64,000 nucleotides of DNA from Pigmentiphaga litoralis. GTDB lineage: Bacteria; Pseudomonadota; Gammaproteobacteria; Burkholderiales; Burkholderiaceae_B. The DNA lies in contig NZ_JACCBP010000001.1 of assembly GCF_013408655.1 (NCBI RefSeq), positions 2,914,001 through 2,978,000 of the forward strand, in the 5' to 3' direction. The position numbers and the translations under genes are program-made. The notes below the pieces were generated by a model. It saw nothing but the letters and a program-made list of their open reading frames with translations, was not told where the DNA came from and did not search any database. Shown in pieces: positions 26,516 through 34,550 of this stretch; positions within the stretch are counted from its first letter, which is position 1; each line of letters opens with the position of its first letter.

Positions 26516-27808
26516 TCAGCGCGCCGTTTGATAGGCGATCAGGCCGCCCACGATGGTCGTCATCACCTTGCCGGGCAGTTCCATGCCCAGGAAGGGGGTG
26601 TGTTTGCCTTGGCTGAGCAGGGTGTCGGCGCTGACCATCCATTCTTCGTCCAGGGCGACCAGGCACAGGTCGGCTTGCGAGCCCAAACCAAGTTGCCCGC
26701 AGGATGCGAGGGCGCGGGTGCCTAACAGTTTGGCGGGTTCGCTGGTGACGCGGGCGATGGCCAGGGACAAGGGCTGGCGGCAGTCGCGGGACCATTTCAG
26801 TGCCAGGGACAGCAGCAGTTCCAGGCCGGTGGCGCCGGCTTCGGCTTCGGCAAAGGGCAGCATTTTGTAGTCGTCGTCGACCGGGGTGTGGTCGGAGCAG
26901 ATGGCGTCGATGGTGCCGTCGGCGAGACCCGTACGGATGGCGTCGCGGTCGCGTTGTCCGCGCAGGGGCGGAATCAGGTGGCAGTTGGAGTCGAAGTAGC
27001 CAATGTCGATGTCGGTCAGGTGGACGTGGTGGGCGCTGACGTCGCAGGTGACGGGCAGGCCTTCGGCGCGGGCGGCGCGGACCAGTTTCAGGCCGGCGGC
27101 GCTGGACAGGCGGCACAGGTGGACGCGGGCGCCGGTGGCGCGTTGCAGTTCAAAGATGGTCTGCAGGGCCAGGGTTTCGGCTTGTTCGGGGATGCCATTC
27201 AGACCCAGTCGCGTGGCCATGGCGCCGCTGGCGGCGACGCCGTCCGCAGCAAGCCAGGGATCTTGGGGGCGCAGCCAGAGGGCGTAGTCGAAGGTGCGCG
27301 CGTATTGCATGGCGCGCATCAACACGTTGGTGTCGGTAATGGCGACATCGGCTTGCGAGAAGGCGACGCAGCCGGCCTCTGTCAGCTCGGCCATTTCGGT
27401 GAGGACTTGGCCCTTGAGCCCGACGGTGATGGCGCCCAGCGGATAGACGTGTGCCTGGTTGAGCTGGCGCGCACGGTGCTTGAGCATTTCGACCAGGCCA
27501 GGTTCGTCCAGGACGGGGTCGGTGTCGGGCGGCAGGACGAGGCTGGTGACGCCGCCGGCCAGCGCGGCGTTCATTTCGGATTCGAGCGTGGCGCGGTATT
27601 CGAAGCCGGGTTCGCGCAGACGGGCGGACAGGTCGACGAGGCCAGGCAACACGGCAAGGCCAGTCGCGTCGATGACCCGGTTGGGCACGAAGCCGCCGGG
27701 CGCCGCGCCGATGCTGACGACGCGGCCGCCCGCGATATACAGGTCTTGCACGGCGTCGACGCCATTGGCCGGATCGATAAGGCGGCCGCCTTTGATGTGC
27801 AGATTCAT
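26516..27808 (-). CDS. pyrC: Dihydroorotase-like protein lacking the metal HxH motif (PyrC'-type)
   Basis: 430 residues from ATG 27808. The amidohydrolase fold is evident from MNLHIKGGRLIDPANG, LPGLVDL, LREPGFEYRATLESEM, GAITVGLKGQVLTEM and ICSDHTPVDDD. However, the place of the catalytic D-x-H-x-H-x-R is D59-L-S61-A-R63-L-R: both metal-binding histidines are replaced by Ser and Arg. This is how non-catalytic PyrC' proteins of Pseudomonas look; those pair with aspartate transcarbamoylase for assembly. It probably has a structural role with PyrB, and another gene elsewhere would supply the true dihydroorotase. It overlaps nothing upstream but is followed directly by plsC. Confidence 0.88.
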   Translation of the reverse strand: MNLHIKGGRLIDPANGVDAVQDLYIAGGRVVSIGAAPGGFVPNRVIDATGLAVLPGLVDLSARLREPGFEYRATLESEMNAALAGGVTSLVLPPDTDPVLDEPGLVEMLKHRARQLNQAHVYPLGAITVGLKGQVLTEMAELTEAGCVAFSQADVAITDTNVLMRAMQYARTFDYALWLRPQDPWLAADGVAASGAMATRLGLNGIPEQAETLALQTIFELQRATGARVHLCRLSSAAGLKLVRAARAEGLPVTCDVSAHHVHLTDIDIGYFDSNCHLIPPLRGQRDRDAIRTGLADGTIDAICSDHTPVDDDYKMLPFAEAEAGATGLELLLSLALKWSRDCRQPLSLAIARVTSEPAKLLGTRALASCGQLGLGSQADLCLVALDEEWMVSADTLLSQGKHTPFLGMELPGKVMTTIVGGLIAYQTAR

Positions 27809-27867
27809 GAGGTCAGTGATTGCCTGTGACCCCGGAATTCTACAGGGCGCCGCCTGCGGCCAGATGA

Positions 27868-29121
27868 CTATGCCTTGTCGTACGCCAGGTAGTCCTGCTG
27901 CACCCAGATGTGGTCGGCAATGTATTTGGCGTCGTGCCACACGCCCCAGATGAAGGACGAGGACCGGTTGGTCAGGTTAGGCAGGCCCAGGAAGTAGATG
28001 CCCTTTTCGGCGGAGATGCCGCGTTTTTGCAGGGGGTCGCCTTTGTCGTCGAAGGCGGCCACATCAAGCCAGTTGAAGTCGTATTTGAAGCCGGTGGCCC
28101 AGAGGATGGTGGTGATGCCGGCCTTGGCCAGGTCCAGGCTCAGGATCGGATGGGTCAGGCTGTCGGGGTCGGCTGGGATGACCCAGGCGTCGGGCTCGGG
28201 GGGCAGGTCCAGGCCGTTGCGAATGATGTATTCATCGGCTTCGCGCAGGACGTCGAAGTAGTCGGCGTCGCCTTGAGCGATGTTCTTGCCGAGGCCTTCG
28301 TCGAAGGTCATGACGCCGCCCACATAGGCGCGGGTGATGCCGACCAGGGTGATGCCGCTGTGGGCGAGCTTGCGGAAGTCGATGGTCTTGCCGCCCTCAT
28401 AGCCGCTGACGGCAAACGCCACGTGTTCTTTCTTGGGCTTGACCTTGACCTCGTCCCACTTGCCAAGCGCGGCCAGCCACCAGCAGTAGTCGCGCTGGCG
28501 ATAGGAACGCGGGGGACGGTAGTGTTCGCCGACCGACAGGTAGACCTTTTTGCCAGCCTTGTTGAGTTCGTCGGCGATCTGCGAGCCCGATGCGCCGGCG
28601 CCTACGACCAGCACGGCGCCGTCGGCCAGCTGGCTTGGGTTCTTGTACGCGGAGGAATGCAGTTGCTGGATGCCCGCGCTTTCCGGAACGATCCTGGGGT
28701 AGGACGGCGTCTGGAACGGCCCGGTCGCGGCAATGACATTCATGGCTTCGATGACACCACCGTCCGATGTCGTCACGGTAAAGCCCGGGCGGCCTTCGTT
28801 GCGCTTGACGTGCGTGACAGCGACGCCGGTGCGGATCGGGGCCTTGAGGAGCGTTGCATAGTCCTCGAAGTATTTCGCCATGCGTTCTTTGGGCGGGAAG
28901 GTGTCCGGGGTGACGTCGTCGAATTTCAGGCTGGGGAAGCGGTCATGCCAGGCCGGGCCGTTGGCCACCAGCGAGTCCCAGCGTTCCGAGCGCCACCGTT
29001 CGGCAATGCGGCCGCGTTCGAGCACGATGTGCGGAATGCTTAGGGCGCTCAGGTTTTCGCTCATGGCGACCCCGGCCTGGCCACCACCGACCACCAGCGT
29101 ATTGATTGTTTCGACTGACAT
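27868..29121 (-). CDS. FAD/NADPH-dependent monooxygenase (CzcO/FMO-like)
   Basis: 417 residues. Two dinucleotide-binding motifs are present: VVGGGQAGVAMSE at the N-terminus (FAD) and VVGAGASGSQIADELN near residue 180 (NADPH), with LHSSAYKNP before the second in the position of the FMO fingerprint. GPAWHDRFPS and LLWATGFKYDFNW-like segments are typical of bacterial flavin-containing monooxygenases acting on small amines, sulfides or ketones. It is divergent from the ABC transporter ATPase gene, with an inverted-repeat operator candidate between them, so it probably belongs to the same catabolic programme. Substrate unknown. Confidence 0.88.
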   Translation of the reverse strand: MSVETINTLVVGGGQAGVAMSENLSALSIPHIVLERGRIAERWRSERWDSLVANGPAWHDRFPSLKFDDVTPDTFPPKERMAKYFEDYATLLKAPIRTGVAVTHVKRNEGRPGFTVTTSDGGVIEAMNVIAATGPFQTPSYPRIVPESAGIQQLHSSAYKNPSQLADGAVLVVGAGASGSQIADELNKAGKKVYLSVGEHYRPPRSYRQRDYCWWLAALGKWDEVKVKPKKEHVAFAVSGYEGGKTIDFRKLAHSGITLVGITRAYVGGVMTFDEGLGKNIAQGDADYFDVLREADEYIIRNGLDLPPEPDAWVIPADPDSLTHPILSLDLAKAGITTILWATGFKYDFNWLDVAAFDDKGDPLQKRGISAEKGIYFLGLPNLTNRSSSFIWGVWHDAKYIADHIWVQQDYLAYDKA

Positions 29122-29228
29122 TGTTCATCCCTAGATAGGTCGGCTCGACGGCGAGCGACAGCTTCATGCATGGCGTCGAGTGTGGCCACAGTCGGCCGGG
29201 CTGGGAACCCGGTTTTTTGGACTCGGAG

Positions 29229-29269
29229 CTTAGGAAAAAGCTTAGGCACCTTGTTCTGATTTTCCTAAG
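29229..29269. promoter_or_regulatory. Inverted-repeat operator candidate in the FMO/ABC divergent region
   Basis: CTTAGGAAAA (29229-29238) and its exact reverse complement TTTTCCTAAG (29260-29269) are separated by 21 bases; a further copy of AGCTTAGG follows the first arm (29239-29246). It sits in the 227-base region between the divergent monooxygenase and ABC ATPase genes. The symmetry and position suggest a regulator-binding site. Confidence 0.5.
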
Positions 29270-29348
29270 GGCCGGGTCAAATTCCACAAAGCATCGATTG
29301 CAGGGGGCTGCCGTATCCTTCAAACAGGTCGTCAATCCCCAGGAAGCC

Positions 29349-30488
29349 ATGAACTCAGTCGAACCCGTTGCCTCCGCGTATGACACCGCGCCCTCCTCCA
29401 TCGCGGTCAGCCTGGAAGGCGTCGTCAAGAAATACCGCGACCAGACCGTGCTGCACGAGCTGTCGCTGAAGATCCGGCGTGGCGAATTCCTGACGCTGCT
29501 CGGACCGTCGGGCTGCGGCAAGACGACCCTGCTGAATCTGATCGCCGGTTTTGCCAATGCGGACAATGGCGAGATCTTTATCGATGGGCAGCTGGTGACC
29601 AACGAGCCGGCGCATCAACGCCAGATCGGCATCGTCTTCCAGAGCTATGCGCTGTTTCCGCACATGACCGTGGCGCGCAATATCGGCTACGGCTTGCGGG
29701 TGCGCGGCATGGCCAACAGCGAGATCGATCAGCGCGTGAAAGAAGTGATGGCGATGGTGCGGCTGGATGGCCTGGCCGATCGCAAGCCGCGCGAGTTGTC
29801 GGGCGGCCAGCAGCAACGTGTGGCCCTGGCCCGCGCCTTGGTGATCCGCCCCAAGGTGCTGCTGCTGGACGAGCCGTTTTCGGCGCTGGATAAAAGCCTG
29901 CGCGGATCGATGCAGGTGGAAATACGCGAGATCCAGCGGCGCCTGGGCGTGACCACGATTTTTGTAACGCATGACCAGGGGGAAGCCTTGGCCATGTCGG
30001 ATCGCATTGCGGTGATGTCGGCCGGTGTGATCCGCCAAATCGCGACGCCGGATGAGCTGTATCGCAATCCGCAGGATCCGTTCGTGGCGTCCTTCCTGGG
30101 CGACGTCAATATCCTGCCCGGCCATTATCACGGCGAGAACGCATTGGGTGTGCACGTGCGCCTGGGGGCGGGCCTGATCCAGGTGCCGCGCGAACGCCTG
30201 GTGGGGGGATCGCACGAAGGTGGCCGGCTGGACATGTATGTGCGGCCGGAACAGATCCGCATGGAAGGCCTGCATGCGGCATCGGTGCTGAGCGGCACGG
30301 TGGTCAATCATGTGTTCCAGGGTGACCATGTGAATTCTTATATCGATGTGGATATTCCGGTGGCCGGGCGGCAATTGGTGATGGTGCGCAGCGCCGGGCT
30401 GGACGCGATGCGGCTGTGGCCCGTCGGGGCCGTGGCGGGGCTGGCGTTGCCGGAAGATGGCATCAGTCTGTTCACGAGAACACCATGA
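29349..30488 (+). CDS. ABC transporter ATP-binding protein, spermidine/putrescine (PotA) type
   Basis: 379 residues from ATG 29349 (AGGAAG upstream). Walker A GPSGCGKT at 52-59, Q-loop in VFQSYALFPHMTV, signature LSGGQQQRVALARAL, Walker B VLLLDEPFSAL and H-loop FVTHDQGEA are all intact; a C-terminal TOBE domain (about 290-375) is typical of PotA/FbpC-type importers. The matching permeases and binding protein are on the opposite strand at 32845-35576. It overlaps the GST start by four bases (ATGA at 30485-30488). Confidence 0.93.
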   Translation: MNSVEPVASAYDTAPSSIAVSLEGVVKKYRDQTVLHELSLKIRRGEFLTLLGPSGCGKTTLLNLIAGFANADNGEIFIDGQLVTNEPAHQRQIGIVFQSYALFPHMTVARNIGYGLRVRGMANSEIDQRVKEVMAMVRLDGLADRKPRELSGGQQQRVALARALVIRPKVLLLDEPFSALDKSLRGSMQVEIREIQRRLGVTTIFVTHDQGEALAMSDRIAVMSAGVIRQIATPDELYRNPQDPFVASFLGDVNILPGHYHGENALGVHVRLGAGLIQVPRERLVGGSHEGGRLDMYVRPEQIRMEGLHAASVLSGTVVNHVFQGDHVNSYIDVDIPVAGRQLVMVRSAGLDAMRLWPVGAVAGLALPEDGISLFTRTP

Positions 30489-31234
30489 CCACGATGCAAC
30501 TTTTGTACGCGCCTACGTCGCCCTTTGTGCGCAAGGTGATGGTGTGTGCGCACCTGACGGGGCAGGCCGACCAGATCGAATGGTTGCCCAGCGCGGCGCA
30601 TCCGATCCGGCGGGACGACCGCATTGCCGCGCATAACCCGCTGGCCAAGGTGCCGACGCTGGTTCTGGAAGACGGGCAGTCTTTGTATGACAGCCGCGTG
30701 ATCTGCGAATACCTGGCCAGCCGCGCGGGGGACACGCAGTTGTTCCCCGCATCAGGCGCCGCGCGTTGGCAGGCCTTGACGCAGCAGGCGCTGGGTGATG
30801 GCCTGCTGGATGCGGCCTTGCTGGCGCGCTATGAACGCACGGCGCGCCCTGCGGACATGCAATGGACCGAGTGGTATGACGCGCAGCTGGTCAAGGTCGA
30901 AGCCGGACTGGCCGAAATCGAAGACCAGGCCGCCGCACTGTTTCAGGCGTCGGTAGATCCGTTGTCCGCGCCCGCATCGAATGCGCCGACGTCGAACGCG
31001 CCTACTTCGAATGCGCCGACGTCGAACTTGCCCGCATCGAACTCGCTCACTTCGAACTCGCTCACATCCAACACGCCGACCATCGGCGACGTCACCCTGG
31101 GGTGCGCGCTGGGCTATCTGGACTTCCGGTTCCCGAAACTGGATTGGGCCGCGCGTTACCCCGGCACCGCACGTTGGCATGCCGTGTTTCGCACCCTGCC
31201 CGCGATGCAGGCCACCCTACCGCACGATGCCTGA
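30485..31234 (+). CDS. Glutathione S-transferase with a pentapeptide-repeat linker
   Basis: 249 residues from ATG 30485. The N-terminal thioredoxin-like domain (LLYAPTSPFVRKVMVCAHLTG, LVLEDGQSLYDSRVICEYL) and an alpha-helical C-terminal domain mark a cytosolic GST. Between about residues 162 and 199 the protein has an insert of near-perfect repeats of the type APTSN/LTSN encoded by 15-bp units, which is not part of the GST fold and probably forms a flexible loop. In operon with the ABC ATPase upstream and the AroQ-like gene downstream. GSTs in such settings often cleave or isomerise catabolic intermediates; its reaction is unknown. Confidence 0.9.
   Translation: MTTMQLLYAPTSPFVRKVMVCAHLTGQADQIEWLPSAAHPIRRDDRIAAHNPLAKVPTLVLEDGQSLYDSRVICEYLASRAGDTQLFPASGAARWQALTQQALGDGLLDAALLARYERTARPADMQWTEWYDAQLVKVEAGLAEIEDQAAALFQASVDPLSAPASNAPTSNAPTSNAPTSNLPASNSLTSNSLTSNTPTIGDVTLGCALGYLDFRFPKLDWAARYPGTARWHAVFRTLPAMQATLPHDA
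30968..31080 (+). repeat. 15-bp tandem repeat inside the GST gene
   Basis: Seven consecutive 15-bp units of the kind GCGCCGACGTCGAAC, with substitutions, followed by a partial eighth. The length keeps the reading frame and encodes APASN, APTSN (three times), LPASN and SLTSN (twice). Unit-number changes would lengthen or shorten the protein without frameshift. Confidence 0.9.
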
Positions 31235-31243
31235 GGCTGCCCC

Positions 31244-31702
31244 ATGACACCCCCCACCCTGCCCCCCGCCACGGTCTGGTTCCTGAATGGTCCCAACGCC
31301 AATCTGTATGGCCTGGATGCCAACAACACCTACGGGTCGGACAGCTTTCCCGTGCTGCAACAACGCTGTGAAGCCAAGGCCGAGAGCCTGCAGATCACGC
31401 TGAACTTTCGGCAGTCCAACTACGAAGGCCAGTTGATCGACTGGATACAGGAAGCGCGCGGCGTTGCCCAGGGCATCATCATCAACGCGGCCGGGCTGAC
31501 GTATTCGTCCATCCCCATCCTGGATGCGTTGTTGTCGTTCCCGGGCAGCATCATCGAAGTCCACATGAGCAACATCTGGAAGCGCGAGCCCTTCCGTCAT
31601 CACTCCTATATTTCGAAGGCGGCGCATGGCGTGATCGCCGGGCTGGGTGGAGATGGGTACGAACTGGCGATCGAGGCCATGTCGCGTCTGATCCGCCGAT
31701 GA
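31244..31702 (+). CDS. Type II 3-dehydroquinate dehydratase-like protein, divergent active site
   Basis: 152 residues, normal AroQ length. Family motifs FLNGPNANLYG, NYEGQLIDWI, IINAAGLTYSS, IEVHMSNIWKREPFRHHSY and GVIAGLGGDGY are present, with the catalytic Tyr (Y30), Asn (N81), Glu-x-His (E105, H107) and Arg (R114) kept. But the mobile-loop arginine of the G-x-R-E-P segment is replaced (D25 followed by Ala), and the conserved His of LTHTS is Tyr87. It is thus likely a paralogue with a different substrate rather than the shikimate-pathway enzyme. The stop overlaps the next start (ATGA, 31699-31702). Lies in a catabolic/transport operon. Confidence 0.85.
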   Translation: MTPPTLPPATVWFLNGPNANLYGLDANNTYGSDSFPVLQQRCEAKAESLQITLNFRQSNYEGQLIDWIQEARGVAQGIIINAAGLTYSSIPILDALLSFPGSIIEVHMSNIWKREPFRHHSYISKAAHGVIAGLGGDGYELAIEAMSRLIRR

Positions 31703-32661
31703 CGTCTCCTTCCGGCACCCTGGTATTTTCCAGCGCGTTCGATGCCTTTGAGGTGTGGCGGGACGCGCTGCACGCGCATCTGCCCGGCATGGCCATCGTC
31801 GATGCTGGGGCAACAGGCGCGACAGGCGAGATCACCGATCCCGCTGCTATCCACTACGCTTTGGCCTGGAAGCCGCCCGAAGGCTTCTTCGACAAGATGG
31901 TGAATCTGCGGCTGATCATCAATCTGGGCGCGGGCGTGGATTCGCTGGTGGGCCGTCGCGACCTTCCGGCGGGTGTGCCGATTACCCGCATTACCGACCC
32001 GCAGATGGCGCGCATGATGGCGGGCTATGTGCTGTTTGCCACGCTGCGCCACGCCCGCGAGATCCCGCATTTTGAGCAGGCTCAACGCCGCGGGCAATGG
32101 GCGTACCGGCATCCGCGGTCGCCCGAGACGATTCGTGTCGCGGTGCTTGGCCTGGGCGAGCTGGGTGCACTGGCTGCCAGCGAAGTGCAGCGCCAGGGCT
32201 TTACCGTGATGGGGTGGTCGCGCAGCCCGCGGCAGATCGACGGTGTGCAATGTTTTGCGGGCATCGAGACGCTGGATACGGTGCTGGAGCAGGCCGACAT
32301 TCTGGTGGTGATGTTGCCGCTGACGACGGACACGCGCGGCCTGCTGGACCGTGCGCGGCTGTCACGTCTGCCCAAGGGCGCGGCATTGATCAACGTGGCG
32401 CGGGGTGCTCTGGTGGACCAGGCGGCGATGACGGACCTGCTGCGCGACGGGCATATCGGGTCGGCGACGCTAGATGTGTTTGCGCAGGAACCCTTGCCTG
32501 CGGGCGACCCATTGTGGGCGATGGAAAATGTGTTGATCACGCCGCATCTGGCGTCGGTGGCGATCCCGTCATCGTCGGCGAAGCAAATCGCGGACAACAT
32601 TTTGCGAGTGTCGCGGAGGGAAGCGCCGGCGAATCAGGTGGATCCTTCGCGCGGGTATTAA
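31699..32661 (+). CDS. D-2-hydroxyacid dehydrogenase, glyoxylate/hydroxypyruvate reductase (GhrA-like)
   Basis: 320 residues. NAD(P)-binding GLGELG in the middle (VAVLGLGELGALAA), and the catalytic Arg (NVARGALVD), Glu (DVFAQEPLP) and His (ITPHLAS) of the D-isomer-specific 2-hydroxyacid dehydrogenases are present. The ITDPQMARMMAGYVL segment resembles the GhrA group, which reduces glyoxylate, hydroxypyruvate and similar 2-keto acids. Last gene of the ABC ATPase-GST-AroQ-like operon; a 14-bp repeat array begins right after its stop. Confidence 0.92.
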   Translation: MTSPSGTLVFSSAFDAFEVWRDALHAHLPGMAIVDAGATGATGEITDPAAIHYALAWKPPEGFFDKMVNLRLIINLGAGVDSLVGRRDLPAGVPITRITDPQMARMMAGYVLFATLRHAREIPHFEQAQRRGQWAYRHPRSPETIRVAVLGLGELGALAASEVQRQGFTVMGWSRSPRQIDGVQCFAGIETLDTVLEQADILVVMLPLTTDTRGLLDRARLSRLPKGAALINVARGALVDQAAMTDLLRDGHIGSATLDVFAQEPLPAGDPLWAMENVLITPHLASVAIPSSSAKQIADNILRVSRREAPANQVDPSRGY

Positions 32662-32773
32662 GGCACCGACATCAGCACGCTGAGTTCAGCGCACGGACAT
32701 CAGCGCACCGACATCAGCGCACCGACATCAGGGCACCAACATCAGGGCACCAACATCAGCGCACCGACACCAG
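32662..32773. repeat. Eight-unit 14-bp tandem repeat array
   Basis: Eight consecutive 14-bp units starting at the base after the GhrA-like stop codon; typical units are CGCACCGACATCAG and GGCACCAACATCAG, with unit 2 most diverged. The core resembles that of the 15-bp repeats in the GST gene 1.7 kb upstream. Spacers are absent, so it is not a CRISPR. Confidence 0.92.
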
Positions 32774-32811
32774 CAAGCAGGTACCAGGACAAGCCCATCA
32801 GCATGCTGCAC

Positions 32812-32841
32812 AAAGCGCGGGATCTCCCCCGCGCTTTTTTT
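32812..32841 (+). terminator. Rho-independent terminator between convergent operons
   Basis: AAAGCGCGGG (32812-32821) pairs perfectly with CCCGCGCTTT (32828-32837) across a 6-base loop and is followed by more T residues. It ends the plus-strand GST/GhrA operon and lies 4 bases from the stop of the convergent permease gene. Confidence 0.88.
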
Positions 32842-32844
32842 CGC

Positions 32845-33666
32845 CTAGTGGCTGTCTTCGATGTTCAGCACTTTGCCCAGCCCCAGAAAGTAGTTGGCAA
32901 ACGCAAGCACACAGGCGGTCACCACGATGTAGACCGCCGACAGCGCGGCCAGGGTCGGATCGGCAAATTCGCGGACATAGTTGTACATGGAGACCGGCAG
33001 CGTCTGCGTGGCCTGGGTCGTGATGAACAAGGACGCCGTGAATTCGCTGAACGACATGATTGCGGCGAACAACCATCCACCGAACAAGCCGGGCGCAAGC
33101 AGGGGCACGGTGATCGTGAACAGCACCTTGAGCGGCGATGCGCCCAGGCTGGCGGCGGCCTGTTCCAGGCGTTCGTCCAGGTTTTCCATGGACACGTAGA
33201 CGCTGCGCAGCACAAAGGGCAGCACCAGCATGACGTGGCACAGAATCACCACGGCATACCCGCGCTGCAGCTTGAGCTGCGACACCAGGATCAACAGGCC
33301 CAGGCCCAAGGTGAAATGCGGGATGACCAGCGGCGAATGCAGGATGGCCTGCAGCGTTTCCTTGCCGACAAATTCCAGCCGTTTGACGGCGATGGCGAGG
33401 CCCGTGCCGACGACCAATGCGATCACCGACGACCATGCGGTAACGATCAGGCTGGCATGAAAGCCGTCTTTGAAGTCGCTGTAGGTAAAGACGCGTTCGA
33501 ACCATTTCAACGACCAGCTTTCGGGCGGGAAGCTGAGCATGGCTTTTTCGTTGAAGGCGGCCAGCACGGCCACGACCACCGGCAGCATGACGAAGGCCAG
33601 GATCAGGAAGACGACAACCGGGCCGGCAATACGCAGCGGCAACGAGACGGAATGGTGGGTGCGCAT
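32845..33666 (-). CDS. ABC transporter permease (PotC-like)
   Basis: 273 residues with six membrane segments. The EAA-type cytoplasmic loop that contacts the ATPase is visible as AAASLGASPLKVLFTITVPLL. Family: binding-protein-dependent inner-membrane permease of the spermidine/putrescine type. Its ATG at 33666 lies just before the stop of the other permease gene at 33668, so the two are coupled. Together with the other permease, the binding protein and probably the ATPase at 29349 it forms one importer. Confidence 0.93.
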   Translation of the reverse strand: MRTHHSVSLPLRIAGPVVVFLILAFVMLPVVVAVLAAFNEKAMLSFPPESWSLKWFERVFTYSDFKDGFHASLIVTAWSSVIALVVGTGLAIAVKRLEFVGKETLQAILHSPLVIPHFTLGLGLLILVSQLKLQRGYAVVILCHVMLVLPFVLRSVYVSMENLDERLEQAAASLGASPLKVLFTITVPLLAPGLFGGWLFAAIMSFSEFTASLFITTQATQTLPVSMYNYVREFADPTLAALSAVYIVVTACVLAFANYFLGLGKVLNIEDSH

Positions 33667-33667
33667 G

Positions 33668-34525
33668 TCAGTGCCCTCCGGCCAGTTTCATGCGCCGGGT
33701 GAACCGGCCCAGGATGACAAGCGCGGCAATGGTCATGGCCAGGCCCGCCACGCTCAGGCTGGCCGCCAGCGGAAAGTTCATCGACGAAAATCCAAGTTGA
33801 TAGACCAGGGTGGACACCGTCGGCACGCGGCCCCCGCCTATCATCTGCGGGGTGGCAAACGCGCTGAAGGTCCACGCGAACGCGGTCGTCACGCTGGCCA
33901 GAATGCCGGGCATGGACAGCGGCAGCGTCACGGTCAGGAAGGTGCGGATGGGGCCGGCGCCCAGGCTTTGGGCTGCCTTTTCGTAATCGCGGTTGATGTG
34001 CGAAATGGCGGTGGCCAGCATCAGCACCACCACCGGGATGGTCACGTGCACCAGGGCGACCAGCACGCCCAGGTGGGTGAACATGAGCGACAGCGGCTGA
34101 TCGATGATGCCCAGCTTGCGCAGCATCGTGTTCAAGAAGCCATTGCTGCCCAGGACGATGATCCACGAGTAGGTGCGAACGATTTCGCCCAGGAAGAGCG
34201 GCGTGATCGAGATGATGAGAATGGCGGACTTGAGCACCCGCCGGCGCACCCGCACCAGGGCGTAGGCCAGTGGATAGGCCACCAGCAAGGACAGGACGGT
34301 GGTCTCGACGCTAAGCCGCAGCGTGTTGATGAACGCATCCAGATAGATCGATTTGTTCAGCGTGGTGAAGTTGGCCAGCGTCAGGCCACCAACGTCCATC
34401 GATCCGGGCACGAAGGCCCGGAAGCTGAACTGGAAGACACTGAGCAGCGCCACGCAGATGCAGACCGCGACCAGAAAGGCCGGGGACAACAAGGAGGCTC
34501 TGAGCCCGGAACGCATGGCCATCAT
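33668..34525 (-). CDS. ABC transporter permease (PotB-like)
   Basis: 285 residues with about six membrane segments and the EAA loop KAAQSLGAGPIRTFLTVTLPL. YSWIIVLGSNGFLN and PTVSTLVYQLGF are characteristic of PotB-type permeases. Positioned between the binding protein (25 bases upstream) and the PotC-like permease. Two ATG codons at the N-terminus (MMAMRSG) make the exact start uncertain by three residues. Confidence 0.93.
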   Translation of the reverse strand: MMAMRSGLRASLLSPAFLVAVCICVALLSVFQFSFRAFVPGSMDVGGLTLANFTTLNKSIYLDAFINTLRLSVETTVLSLLVAYPLAYALVRVRRRVLKSAILIISITPLFLGEIVRTYSWIIVLGSNGFLNTMLRKLGIIDQPLSLMFTHLGVLVALVHVTIPVVVLMLATAISHINRDYEKAAQSLGAGPIRTFLTVTLPLSMPGILASVTTAFAWTFSAFATPQMIGGGRVPTVSTLVYQLGFSSMNFPLAASLSVAGLAMTIAALVILGRFTRRMKLAGGH

Positions 34526-34550
34526 TCTTGGGGCTCCTGGTCGTGACCGA

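Noticed and set aside
27910..29043. Open frame of 377 codons opposite to the flavin monooxygenase
   Set aside because: A shadow of a clearly conserved enzyme; the translated sequence is low-complexity Gly/Val/Asp/Ala without motifs.
32662..32773. Possible CRISPR array
   Set aside because: Units are 14 bp and directly adjacent with no spacers, and no cas genes are present; it is a simple tandem repeat.
33539..34546. Open frame of 335 codons opposite to the permease genes
   Set aside because: Very rich in His, Gln, Arg and Gly, typical of an antisense reading of hydrophobic membrane-protein codons; no start signal or neighbour supports it.
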